Below, piece by piece: positions 37,845 to 50,700 of a stretch of DNA of 64,000 nucleotides; the stretch's first letter is position 1; each line of letters begins with the position of its first letter. Below the pieces are notes generated by a model, which made no database searches, was not told where the DNA came from, and was given only the letters and a program-made list of their open reading frames with translations. Location of the stretch: NCBI RefSeq assembly GCF_950023065.1, contig NC_088679.1:9424001-9488000 (forward strand), given 5' to 3'. Origin of the DNA: Planococcus citri. Lineage: Eukaryota; Arthropoda; Insecta; Hemiptera; Pseudococcidae. Position numbers and translations under genes: made by a program.

Positions 37845-39756
37845 CTTTGTACACCTCAAAAAAATGATTGAAAATTGAATGAACCTTTTTTCACTTATAA
37901 TGAAAGATCTAGGCTGACTTTTATTGAAAAAATGCCCCCCCCCCAACAATTCGAAATGAACAATTAATATCCAGTCTGAAAATAGTCGATAATTTAAAAT
38001 ACATTTTTGAAAATATTTTTGAGATCTTGGACCATAATTTTTGTACTTTTCAGTTCAAGAAATGAAAATTTCCCAAAATTATAAAGCATGGGATTCTACT
38101 TATTCAATTTCATGAAACAATTTTCAGTTCAGAAGTAAATAAAGTAAACACAAAGTTCTCAACGATGCATTTTTATTATTCAAAAAATAATTTCGAATTG
38201 CTTGTAGTTCTATTTCATCTCAAAAAACCTTAATTATTGGTGGTGGGGGGGGGGTGAGAATAACACACACTCATAATCTTGATATTGTGGGTTATGGTGA
38301 GCATCCTTGAACATTTGTTGATCGAGTGGGAAATCTCACATTGATAGTTAGGTACCGACTTTGAAATTGTTGGGATTTTTTGAGAATTTTTTGATCAATC
38401 CAAACACTCCCTCCCCCCTCATTCGTTATTTCAAAATAATAACGAATTTATTATTCGAATTTATTCTCGAATAGAATTTAGATTTTTTTACGAAACAATA
38501 ATTCCAAAATGAAAATTCTGGTCAAAGATCTCGAAAATTTATCAAATTGTGTTTTAAACTTTTAGACAACAATTTTTAGGCTAATAATTTTCCTCATTTC
38601 GGAAAAAGAGAAAGTGTGTTTCGAGGGGTATGTTTCCTTCGATAAAAATTAACCCAAATCTCAAAAAAACAAATTCTTTCGTTTTCATCGTTTTTAAATT
38701 CGAAAATAAAATTACCCCGCAGATGAAATTGAAAATCCAATTTTCTCAATGTAGAGGTAGGTAGGGGTAGAAAAGTACATCGCATGCAAACATGTTATTA
38801 TTATAATCGATAAAAGGAAATAATTAGAAATACAACTGATAACAGAATGTAATTTGTTCTTTTAGTCGAAAATTTAAAGATAAGACCTGTATTACTCACA
38901 TAAGAGCAATATGTAGGAAATTCTTATAGCGGAAAGCTCTCAATTTCATTCAATTCTTCTTCATGTTTAAATTATGATAAGTTTATTCTCATAAATACAT
39001 AGCAGAAGTAACTAATAAATTCGGGGTATTGCATGGTCAATATTGTACTTTCTCCTTGTCACATTACAATACCTACTCACAAGTCACAAAATGTCAAGAA
39101 CTGGTATAGATAGGTAATCTCACTTATAGACATGTGTCCTTTTTTCTTATCAAATTACAAATAAGTATATCAAGCGATGAAATGGGGGGGAGAGCTTTTG
39201 CACATTTGAAATAATATGACCTATATTTTCTGACTGATTCGATATTCAGATTATGCATTTTCACACCAGAACAATACCTACCCTACTTTCCCCCCTTCCC
39301 TTACACAACATTCGCCTTTACGAAACTTATCACACCTGTTGATTCGATTCGAAACGAAAAAATAATCAATCATTTCATCTTCAACTTTTCAAAAAAACTT
39401 AAAAATTGGTCAATTTTAGGACCCTACGTGAAAGTTGAACGTTCTGAAAGATCCCTCGAGGATTCTGCCCTTTCGAATTTGAATCATACTCGAAAGTCAA
39501 ATCACTATATCGAAATCTCTCGACACTTTTTCATCTACATATTTCTATCACACACTTGGGATGAGAATTAAAAACCCGGATTAACGTCAAATTTCAAACA
39601 CATTACTTATCTCTATATAATATAATATGGTACATGCAACTAGATAATCTACACCTCCGGCCCTCCTCTCATCCCTCAGCTGATTATCAACACCAACACT
39701 AAACCATATTCTAGATTAGATAATGAGACAAACCGAACGGTTGTTGTAACGCTTAC

Positions 39757-40672
39757 CTTGAATAATTAGATGATACATTTTGATGATCATGGGCATTATT
39801 GTCGTGCTGTTGGGCGAGATGAAAGTGTGACTGATGATGAGCTGCGGCGTGTGCTGCTACTGACAGGGCATTTTCGTGAGGCGACAGATGGAAATGCGGT
39901 GACATGGGCAGTTGTTCTTCTTTCGGATGAATATTGTTGTTTTCGTTGTTCTGACAATGCAATAGAAAATTCTGATGCGCTTGTTGCTGCTGCTGATGAT
40001 GATAAGCCATGTCCGGACTGTGGGACTGTTCGAGAGCTTCGGGGTAGCGTATTTTTTCCAAATTATCAACGTCGCCGGGAAATCTTATCGCGTGCTCGTC
40101 CTGTTGCGTGTGCGGATACGTCATCTCTGGGCTCTGCGGCTGTTCGAGGTTCTCCGGATATCTATTAAGCTTTTCCAAGTTATTAACGTCTGCGAATCTT
40201 ATAACATGCTCTTCCTTCGTACTAACATAGCTCAAATGAAACTCGCCGTTGGGCTCTCTAATCACTATACTGCTCGGTACTTTACTCTCGTCGACTATTT
40301 CCTGCTCGACTACAACAGTGTCCGGAGGCGTGATGTGTACTGCCCTTCCATGCGCAGGAGAAGGCGGAGTTTGAGAGTTCCGAGTTGCCAGCGGATCGCC
40401 ATTTTGTCCGCTCGCGTCACTACCGCGATCCGACCCTGCGACCGAGAGCGGTTGCTGGTCGAGACCGGTTTCTTCATCTTCGTGCGCCGTGACGACCGAG
40501 TTATGCTCGCTGAGAAGTTCACCATCCTCGGGTGTATGTTGCTGGTGCGAGGGTGGTGGTGGTGGTGGTGGAGGGACTGAGGCCGGAACCGGACCGGAGA
40601 CTGGTTGTTGTTGAGGCTGATCTGCCGGATGGTCGCTGGTTTCGCATTCTTCTTCGATTAATTCTTCGCGAG
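39757..40672 (-). CDS. GATA transcription factor, long N-terminal exon (acidic, poly-Pro, His/Gln-rich, with an internal 38-residue duplication)
   Basis: The 916-nt exon is open in one frame throughout (304 whole codons) with acceptor GATTACAG|CT and donor TTCAAG|GTAAGC. In order it encodes an acidic start (REELIEEECETSDHP), a Gln/Pro stretch, eight consecutive prolines (40576-40551), an acidic/Ser region, then EPNGEFHLSYVSTKEE. Two copies of a 34-residue motif around EH-x-IRF...NLEK...RYPE-x-LEQ...SP follow (40211-40110 and 40097-39996), and a His/Gln/Asn-rich tail ends NVSSNYS. It contains no ATG before Met of the first repeat, nor any GTG or TTG before codon 40265-40263, so translation must start in an upstream exon ending in phase 1. 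The length of this N-terminal region is one reason to prefer serpent over pannier. Antisense ORFs here are shadows. Confidence 0.85.
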
Positions 40673-40991
40673 CTGTAATCAGAAAATTAACGAAATTGAT
40701 TAGATTTTGGTATTATCATTGATTGATAATAAATTATTGATCATTATAGTTGCATAGGTTAAGGTAACTATAAATGAAAGAATAATACTAGCAAATTGCA
40801 ATTCTGTTAGGAGATACTTATGTCTATTGAATTGAATACGATGCCTTTTTTTAAGCAAGCATGATGATATCCTGTTCAAATCAGGGATCGCAGTCGAGAG
40901 AAATGTTCGAGAATTCGACAAAATTTCTCTCATCTCTTCAAAATTTGCAACAAAAAAGGTTCCTATATAACTATGTATGTATTCATTTGGA

Positions 40992-42981
40992 GTAGATCGC
41001 CAAAAAAATGTCGGAGGATTTTCACTAAATTCAATTGGGGATCTTCATTTTGAGTTGAAAGTCACGTTTGAAAAATTTCAGTTTCAAAGGTACTCTTGCA
41101 CTTGCAGGAAAGATACTGCCCCTCCAAGAGAGCATTATCGAAAAAAATGTGTTTTTTTCTCATTAAGTATTCCATACTAAACTTGCTTTGAGAAATATTG
41201 CTCACTGCCCAGTTCCAAAAACATAGCATGAATTTGAGTTTCTATAAGTCGACCAAGGACATTGCCATCAAAATCCAAGATCACTTTATATCTTTTAGAG
41301 TTCTAAGTATTCTTATTGAGGAGTTGAAATTTTGCAAATCGCTTATTTTAAGGTAGGTAATAAATAAAATTGTTGTTCTGAAAATATTTTCTTCCCAAAT
41401 ATTTCACATTAATTATGCCAAAACAAGAAGAGATACCATTTCTAAGATTATGGAAATATTTTGAAAAGCAGTAGTGCCAACTTTTCGACCATTATTTCCA
41501 ATTTGGAAAAAATCAATAAAAACAGCTAAAATCTTACCAATTTTTTTGAAGTTTTTTTTGGCAATATTGACCAAAAAAATTGGCACTACTGTATTTCAAA
41601 ATACTCATTCGGTTTCAAAGAAGATATCTTTCTATATGTTTTGGCATTAATGCAAAATACCTATTAATAGAGAAGAAAATACCATTTCTAAGATTATGGA
41701 AATATTTTGGAACGCAGTAGTGCCAACTTTTCGACCATTATTTCCAATTTGGAAAAAATCAATAAAAATAGCTAAAATCTTACCAATTTTTTTTCAAGTT
41801 TTTTTGGCAATATTGACCAAAAAAATTGGCACTACTGTATTTCAAAATACTCATTCGGTTTCAAAGAAGATATCTTTCTATATGTTTTGGCATTAATGCA
41901 AAATATTAATAGAGAAGAAAATACCATTTTCTAAGATTATGGAAATATTTTGGAACGCAGTAGTGCCAACTTTTCGACCATTATTTCCAATTTGAAAAAA
42001 ATCAATAAAAATAGCTAAAATATATTATCAATTTTTTTGAAGTTTTTTTTGGCAATATTGACCAAAAAAATTGGCACTACTGTATTTCAAAATACTCATT
42101 CGGTTTCAAAGAAGATATCTTTAGAGAAGAAAATACCATTTCTAAGATTATGGAAATATTTTGGAACGCAGTAGTGCCAACTTTTCGACCATTATTTCCA
42201 ATTTGAAAAAAATCAATAAAAATAGCTAAAATCTTACCATTTTTTTTGAAGTTTTTTTTGGCAATATTGACCAAAAAATTGGCACTTCTGTATTTCAAAA
42301 TACTCGTTCGGTTTCACAGAAGATAAGTATATTTCCATGTTTTGGCATTAATGCAAAATATTAATAGAGAAGAAAATACCATTTCTATAAGATTATGGAA
42401 ATATTTTGGAACGCAGTAGTGCCAACTTTTCGACCATTATTTCCAATTTGGAAAAAATCAATAAAAATAGCTAAAATCTTACCAATTTTTTGAAGTTTTT
42501 TTTGGCAATATTGACCAAAAAATTGGCACTACTGTATTCCAAAATACTCATATGGTTTCAAAGAAGATATCTTTCCATGTTTTGGCATAATTAATGCAAA
42601 ATATTAATAGAGAAGAAAATATTTTCAAAACACGAATTTACCCCAAAAATAAGCGATTTCCAAATTTTCAATTGCTCAGTAAGTAGTCAGTAGAAGCTTA
42701 AAAGATGGTCTTGGATTTTTATCACAATGACCGAGGTCGATGCAAAATCTTAATTAAAAATATCTTTTGGAACTCATACATTTTTTCTAAAGCAGGAGAG
42801 GCTAGAGCAAAAAAAACACAATTTTTTCGAAAATGCTCCCTCTTTGAGAACTCATATCTCTCCTCCAGGGAGGATCTCCGGAGCTTGAAATTTTTCTGAG
42901 ATGATTTTCAAAGTAAAATGATGATCCACACAGAATTCGGTCAAAATCTTCTATTAAGTATAATTTTATTTCGCGACCTAC
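40992..42981. mobile_element. Inverted-repeat element (second family) with an internal five-copy array
   Basis: The ends are inverted: GTAGATCGCCAAAAAAA at the left and the reverse complement of GTAGGTCGCGAAATAAAA at the right. Both continue into related arms (left CTTCATTTTGAGTTGAAAGT; right, complemented, ATCATCATTTTACTTTGAAA). Between the arms lies a tandem array. Comparison with the copies at 45.5 and 52.8 kb shows the same arms with one or no central units. There is no transposase; it is non-autonomous. Confidence 0.7.
41426..42610. repeat. Five-copy tandem array, ~243-bp unit
   Basis: Units begin at about 41426, 41671, 41913, 42125 and 42368 with AGAAGAAAATACCATTTCTA. The fourth step is 212 bp because about 30 bp (ATGTTTTGGCATTAATGCAA region) is lost from that unit. 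Each unit contains an internal inverted repeat, GCAGTAGTGCCAA and TTGGCACTACTG. The copies are nearly identical, so expansion is recent or homogenised. Confidence 0.93.
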
Positions 42982-45449
42982 TCGTATAACCAAACCGTAT
43001 AGTACAAACAATTCATATTCAATTTGAAAAAAAAGTGAATTTGAGTGAGCAAAATTGTCGAGAAACGTGCGGTTTTTGGAGTGCTCCGACTTCTTGGTCA
43101 CATCATCACATGATCTAGCATTTATAAACAAGTTTAATAGCCGAACAATGCAAGCAAAATATGAATCAAAGCAGCCTTTAAAAAATGAAGAATGAATACT
43201 TCGGTTCTCAAAAAGCATGTTTCTTACGAAGATTCACTACTTGTATTCAGTTTTGGTGAATTCGAATCCACGAGAACCAATAATCGCAAAAAACCCATCC
43301 AATATTATTCAACTTTTCATCGTTTGTTTGTAATAATTTTTGAGCATAGGTATTAAAACATAAAAGTCTACTCAGGAACACCTTTAAGATGTCGAAATAC
43401 TCAGATTACCATTCCTTTCGCGTTAATTTTGATTAAATTCTTCAAATTCGTCCTTTTTTATTTTAATTTTTAATTGACGAGTCGTCAACATTCAACTACG
43501 TTCAATAAAACGAATGATGAGAGAATTTTTTATTGCAAATTTTATGCATATAATGTAGCATAATACCTAGCAATTTCTTTCATAACATAATTATTTTTGG
43601 CGAAAAACGCGAAAAACCTATTTTTGGGAAGATCTCATCTCACAGGAAGAGGTATGAAAAAATTGTGTAAAATTACTGAGCTATTGTGTGCTCTCAAATT
43701 TTTGGATGAAAATTCGCTTATTTCAAGAATGTTACTAGCCTATTATGAATTAAACAGAACTAATTAATTTTGGAACATCATGAGAGACTTGGAATAGGTT
43801 GGGGAAGGATGGTTTATATTATGTTCTTGAAATTGTTTATCATTTATGGGGTACCACATTATCCTTTTGAAGCTGAAAAAAATCAACGCAGCAACAAAAA
43901 TATATTTGAAAATGATTAATGAAGATCTGAGTTTTCAAATTTTAGGACATTTCAGACCCCTCCCCTCTCCACCCTGCTGTCTCCAGATTTTCTATTTTAA
44001 TTTATATTCAAACGTATTGTCAAATCAGACAAATTTTTGATGCTCCTATAATTTCAGAAAAATTAAAAATTTGAATTTAAATATAAATTTTTGGATTTCA
44101 GAAGGGTTGTCTGGGATGGTCATTGAATTTGAGTCTATTTGGAGAGATAGTCTTGTTTGCTGTAATTTAGGACAGGTGAATAGTAATGTTGGATGGATGC
44201 AGGTTCATTTTCGTAGAATTGACAGGGGGGTTTTGGAATTTTTTGATAGAGATGATGGTTATCAAAATAATGTGTTTTTTTTTCAATTTATATGTACAAA
44301 CGCACTTATCATGTTTTTTTTTTGTTTTTTTTTAAAAGAAGATTTAAATTTATTTGAATTTATACAATATATCCAGGATGAGTTTCGAGTCTTGTACTTG
44401 TGATGAGTCATCCAAAACGAGAATCAGGGGTTTTCAAAAAAGTGCGATTCGACTTTTTTTGATTATGAAGCATAAAAAAATTAACGAATTTTGTCCAAAC
44501 TCAGGTTGATTGTGTAGGTATGTTGAGGGCCTTTTATGATGTCTTGCAAATGAAAAAAATACCAAAATTGACAATACTTTCGGTGGTAAAAAATAGTGAA
44601 AAATATGGCTTTTGCATTTTTCAATGTCGCTTTCTAAATGAAAAAATTTTTAAAAATACCTAAAAAAAAACACAAATTTTCATGTTCTAAATTTTCAAAT
44701 CGTAGAATATGTTTGAAGGGTGGGGGAGGGGAGAGGATGGGGGGAGAGGACGAAGATAAGAATACCTATATTTGTAAATCTTTTAGTTTGAGCAGCGATA
44801 ATCTCTTCGCCAACCGATTTTTCGCTCGTGTTTTACACCTTATCGGACTTTTTCTTCTTTTTCGAGCAGCTGAAATTCGTTTTTAAAATCTCTTCTTCGA
44901 GAAAAAGATCACGTTTCCGTGAAGAAATCTCCGTTTGAGATGATTTTTTTTCCAATAAAGTTCATCATCATGTAAGTAGGTATACTTAATTTATCCTTAT
45001 CGTATAATCCGAAGCAAAATTCAATTTACACACATGAGGAATTACATTGGAATAATTTCGCTGCTGCTTATCAGGTTCGATGATTTGTTCGTTGAAGACA
45101 AATTTATACTCTGGCACGTTTATCGATAACGAATCTAATTTACGTTCGAATATTGGTAAAGATGTTTTCCATTTCTTTCTTTGAATTTAATTATTTTCGT
45201 CATTATGGGATGTACTCGTTGTATGATTAAATTGATGGTAATTGACTGTATATTGCTGCATCGATGTTATATTTGAATTCAATTTTTTTCTGCTTTTACG
45301 TAGGTAGGTATACTTATTTATCTAGATTTGATCAACTGAAAGATCATTTGATCATTTTTTTGTTCGGAGTTTTCATACCTATATCTAGATACAGAATCTA
45401 CAGAACATGAAATAGAGTAAAAAATTGTCTTTTGTGTGGTAAAAATTCG

Positions 45450-46175
45450 GGTGAGAAGAGAGAAAGTCAGCAGATTTTGATTAAATTCAGCAAAAATCTT
45501 CACTTTGAGTTGAAAGTCACTCGGAAAACATTTTAGCTTCGGAAAGTGCCCATGAAAGGGAGAAATAGACTCACACAGAGAGAGAATTTTCAAAAAAAAA
45601 ATCATGTTTTTCCACTCCTGTCGCCACCCAACCTGTTCATTCGTGTTTTGAAAAATTTGTCTTCTCCAATATTTCGCATTAATCATGCCAAAACATCAAA
45701 ATGTATAATTTCTGAAACAGGGAAAATATTTTGGAACGGAGATGTGCCAATTTTCGGATAGTTATAATTATATTGCCCATTGCAAAGTTTCCAGAAAAAT
45801 TACCAAAAACTTATGAAATTTTAATTTTTTTGATTTTTTGAAATTTTTAATAATGACTGAAAAATGAATTTCGATGTTTTGGCTCAATCAATGCGAAATA
45901 TTAGAGAAGAACCAAATTTTCAACACGTATAAATGTATCCAAAAATAAGTGATTTTAAAATTTTTAATTGCACAGAAGGACTCTAAAAGTCCCAAAACAG
46001 GTCAAGAGTGAAAAAGCCACGATTTGATCAAAAATTCCCTTTCTTTGAGAGCCCATTTCTCTCCTCTAGAGGCACCTCTGGAACTAAAAAGTTTTCTGAG
46101 TAGCTTTTAACACTCAAAATAAAGGTCTCTGCTAAATTTTATCAAAATACCCTGATTTTTTGTGGGTGAAATTGC
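45450..46175. mobile_element. Second-family inverted-repeat element with a single central unit
   Basis: Left arm CTTCACTTTGAGTTGAAAGT and right arm around CTTTTAACACTCAAAATAAA correspond to the 41-43-kb element. The centre has one diverged unit (AAATATTTTGGAACGGAGAT, GTGCCAATTTTCGG). The ends are approximate. ORFs within it are artefacts. Confidence 0.6.
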
Positions 46176-47736
46176 CTTTCATCTCCTAGAAATTACATCT
46201 GCCTATTCTTGTAGGCAAATAATGATCTCAAAAGTCACAATAAGAGACGATCGGTTTCACTATGTATGTATATAGGCAACAATATGCCGCATTAGAACAC
46301 CCAAACAGCACTAAAATCCTACAAAGAAAGCGAACTATAGAGATAAGAGTGTTAAAAGTGTGAAAAAACACACAATAATAAATAAACTCGCGAACCAGTT
46401 GTGATTGCGAGGAGCATGATAAGAAACATGACGTAACGCCTACAAATGACCGCAAAACATCGATGTGTCGTCGGACGTATTGCTTTAGGGCGATGAGGAT
46501 GATTAACGAAGCGAAGGCGAGATATTAGTAAAAGTTTAACGCTGTAAATATGTCATTTTATCCGTGAAATCGTCCACTAGTGCGCGCATCAAGCTAGACC
46601 TTTTGAAAGTGACGATGATAAATGTTTTGTTTTGAAAAAGACACGAGGAGGAGGCTGAGCTGATATCGATGAACCCATACTTATGTGCTGAGATTACAAC
46701 GACTCTTGAATTATAAGATAAGCTTATCATCTCGAAATTCGACTTTTGAGTAAAAAAATGAAACGCGTCGACGTTTTTATCAATGAATTGTAAATTACTG
46801 CGGTATCGTAAATAACGTACCAATTTAAGTCGGAGATCCGAGAGGCGATTTTTCGTCTGCTGGATAGGCAAAGGCTATTATGGCCTGTGGGTTTGGGTTG
46901 AGACTTGCGAACAACATGTTTTGGGTTATCAGATCCCTAGGGTATTGCAACGTTGTTGTACTTTGGTAGGTAATTGTACTCGTATCTTCGATGATACATT
47001 ACTAATATGCACATATTTTAGTCTGGGGTTTCAAATATGCCAAAAATCTCGTCTCATAATTATTTCGTTAGATTAGACAGTGTGTGACAAAATTATCTAC
47101 ACGATTACTTATTTGACTGAGCCAGACAAGTGTACACACATATTTTTCTAGCAGATCTATTACATTTGTCACGTGATTACGAATGTGACTCATCGTTCTC
47201 TCAGACTCCTTTGCACGCTTTACGTCTCTTATTTTGAATGTGGAAATCCCTGTTTTTCGAAATTACCACCTCGATAGGTATAATTATTTTCCTATACTTT
47301 CCAGATTAGGATTCTACTTTCGGATTTATTTATTTATTTTAATAGGTATGTATACGAATTGAATCAAATATGGGAATGATTTCGAAAGTTGAAGGCGAAG
47401 AGCAAAAAGATGGGAAAAAAAGTCACCGACAAATTTACTCGAACAATTAATTTCTACAGAAAAAAATGTCATAATTCTTTGTTCATCTCTTAAAACATCC
47501 GTAACAGAAAATTCAGACGCTGAAGTTCATTTTTCTAAACCTTGAAAAAAAGAGAAATAAAAATCAAAATTTTGAGTAATTTTAGCTAAAAAACAGAAAC
47601 TTTGTATGAACTCCATTTTCACCCCCTTTCACCATTGATTGAAAGCAATTCAACTTACTTTTGGAAGCTACAACTTACTAAGCCATTCTTGAAGTCTTTT
47701 CAGATGAATTTTCAACTATTTTTAGCTGTCATGATG

Positions 47737-47755
47737 TTTTTTTTTTTTTTTTTTT
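47737..47755. repeat. Poly-T tract, 19 nt
   Basis: Uninterrupted T run in intronic or flanking DNA. No adjoining retroelement tail was recognised. Confidence 0.8.
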
Positions 47756-50700
47756 AAATTCAATAATTAAGTTTATAAGCGTATTCGTTATCATAAATTT
47801 GTAACTTTGCTAACGTATCTATGTAAAATGATGAAATTTAAAGAACCTTCCAGGACATTTTTAATATTGATAAAAATTTCTTCGAATACGACTCGCGATC
47901 AGTTAACACCCTAATTGAATAACTATAACCGAAACGCTAACATAGATAACGAAAGACTCGAATAATAAGTTGCCTACTCGACTATTATCAGGCGTGGCTA
48001 AATAACGTAAAAATTTTGGTAACACGATTGTTTTTTTTTTCAATCTTCGATGACTCATTGACTCGTTTCTAAATCCATCGATACTGATTTTTTTCATTGA
48101 ATCTTTTTCTATTCAAAATTTGAATCCATCGGTGAAAATTCAATTCATCGTTGCACACTTGCACAGCATTTATAGATTTTGTAAAGTCACAGAAGCACTT
48201 TTTGTAAGCGAGAGCTATGCCAAGTTGCATGTTATAATTTACTCGAAGAAACACGTTATAAATAATTTTATTAATTAAGTACCTAGTGACAAATTGTCAT
48301 TAATTTTTTCCCGCCAGATATATGTAATAATCGTTGACGTAATATCGTCGTGTTTTAACGTTCTTCGTTATTAATCCATCAGGTACCTATTAGTTTTGTT
48401 GTAATGCAAATTGCAATAGGTTTTGTTGAAGCACGAGCTCATTTAAACAAGTGCTTCGACGTATTAGTATAAAGTATGTAGTTAAGTTTGAATTTTCGAG
48501 TATTGTAATGAAAAATGGACCATTTCAGTCGTTTAGTGGAAGTCACAAAAATTTGAGAAGAAGAGTAAAAAAAATCTATCTGTAGTAAATTTTTCAATTT
48601 ATCTAGATGAAAAAATTTACTCATCATTTTTTCAACTGTTACTCGATACTCGTACGATTATGATGATTTCTAGGAGAAGTTTTTTTTTTATCTCATTTTC
48701 TCTTTTCTCTCTTCATCTTCTTGGGTATTTAACGTCATAGAACGGAAATCAGATGTTTTAGTAACTTTCTGGAATTAAACTTGTTTCATGCAATTATTTT
48801 GCCAAAAACATTACGAAATCACAATAATTTTTTTCGAATTTTTTTCTGCTCGTGGCTTTTTTCCTACCGAAAATTAAGTTAATGGTGAAAAATTTCGTGA
48901 AATTGACCAATTCAATAATGATGATACAGTTCCAATAAAAAAAAAAAGCTTGAAGAGAAAAGGTTTTGATGCCACAGAATAATAAAAATATGCTTTAAAT
49001 CCTCAAGAATAAAATATATTTTCGGGGAAAAACTTGATTAAAAATAAAGTACATAAATATATCTTTTAATGTGCCTCTTCAATAATTAGATTTTTTTAAA
49101 TTGAAAATTATCAAATTTGATAAAAATTAATAAAATTGAGACATTTTGTTGACTATTTGGAAAATCGTAAAAAAATAATTAAGTCGAAAAAAAAAACAAT
49201 TTTGTAGTTGAAATTTGAAAAATTTTCAGCATAGTATTTCTGATGAAACGTTACAGTCACAGTTCGTGGGTCCATAGAAGAGCTTTTTAGAGATGTGGTG
49301 AAAATCAGTGTTCCCATCTGTTCGAGCACAAAAAATTATCTGAAAAATTGAAAAATGGAATTTCTCAGGGACTTTTATACTGAAAAATTATGAATAAATT
49401 GTCCCAAGTTCAATTTTTTATACTGATTAACGTATCGAAAAACTCAGGTGGCGTTTTTTCAGAATCTCTATTCAGAAAATTTCAAAGATTACCAAGAAAA
49501 TATGTACTACTTCTTTTCAAAAAGATCAAAATAGTAAAAATTGACATATTTTTATCAATTTTAAAAAAATGCATTTTAATGTACTCCTCACATTACTTTT
49601 TGAGTAAGTAGTATTCAAAAAATGAAAAAAAATTACCATAAACGTTGTTTTTTTGTAAATGAAAGATCCAGTTCACTTCCAAATTGGCCTTAAAATTCAG
49701 GGTTGCCAACTTATGGGATTGATCCCCAAATTAAAGGATTTTTTAAAGATTTTGAAAAATATGTTGGAATTTCTCAGAGATTCTGTAATTTTCTGAGATT
49801 TTTTTTTCATTTTTAGGGTTAAAATTAAAATTTTGGTATCGTACTCCTAATAACATGAAAATTAGAAAAAATAATTTCTAGAAAATTTTACGTAGTCTGA
49901 AAATTAATTCCACGTGTGATTAATAAAAGCATGGAGTAAAACCTCAAAAAATTACATTTTAAGATTTTTTTTAATTGATTTTTTATTTCAAATTTAATTA
50001 ACAAAAATACGAAATAATTTCAAAACAATTTTTTGAAATGTTCATTAAAATAAAAAGTTGTACTATTTTTTTTTTTTTAGAATTTTTGAGTTTTTTTCAG
50101 CTAATTTTTGAAAGAATGACTCAAAAATGAACAATAAATTTTCAAAAACACATACAACATTCATTATGTCTCGCTTGCAGGACAAACTTGTTCGGTAGTC
50201 CACTCTCTGTTTTCGATATAGGTACATAATTTTATGCTCCTTTCGTCCAAGTCTGAATTTTTTTTTAAAAAATGCCTCAAATATAAACGTTAGGTTGTAT
50301 ACAAGACATTTGTGTGAATTAGGTTGCATATTTCACGACCGTACGTTCATTCGATTCAGATAACACAAAGAAGGCTCATTTTTTCTACACTTTTTTATCG
50401 CTTAATACACTTATCTTTTCGGTTCGAGATGCGACGAAGGGAACAGTTCGTTTATCAGGTCAATTACTTTTACAACTCTATGTTTTCATAACAATCGTAA
50501 TTTATCGTTTGTCGAGTGATAGTTTGGAAGTTGTAAATAAAAACATTGAAAAACTGGAGAAATACAGTGCGATGATTTTATGGAATCAATTTTCAGGTGG
50601 ACGTAGTTATTCGGTCATTTTAATAAAATACTTATGAATTGTTCGGAAAAGATAACAATTATCATGATTTTTTATTCCCTTTTTGAAAAAACTTGTTTCA

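Larger units (their letters stand above)
19732..39756 (-). other. ~20-kb GATA gene intron
   Basis: Bounded by GTAAGC and TTTCAG on the minus strand. It holds a candidate enhancer island at 20.2-20.9 kb, the complete hairpin element, a perfect short palindrome, and a nested hAT-like insertion. In 23226-26800, 27000-28250, 28300-32546, 32793-35080, 35310-36170 and 37853-39756 I see AT-rich intronic sequence with occasional poly-C/poly-G and polypurine tracts and no supported gene. Confidence 0.75.

Noticed and set aside
39770..40580. Long + strand ORFs (132 and 201 codons) opposite the 40-kb exon
   Set aside because: They are antisense shadows of the GATA coding exon, which has splice sites, phase continuity and a coherent composition on the minus strand.
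42802..43218. 138-codon minus-strand ORF
   Set aside because: It overlaps the right arm of an inverted-repeat element and runs on into unique AT-rich DNA. The product shows no domain and the start is not supported.
44071..44403. 110-codon + strand ORF
   Set aside because: The first part looks mildly diverse but it ends in poly-F and has no recognised motif, acceptor or donor.
45318..45686. 122-codon minus-strand ORF
   Set aside because: Lies largely in the arm of an inverted-repeat element and has no coding character.
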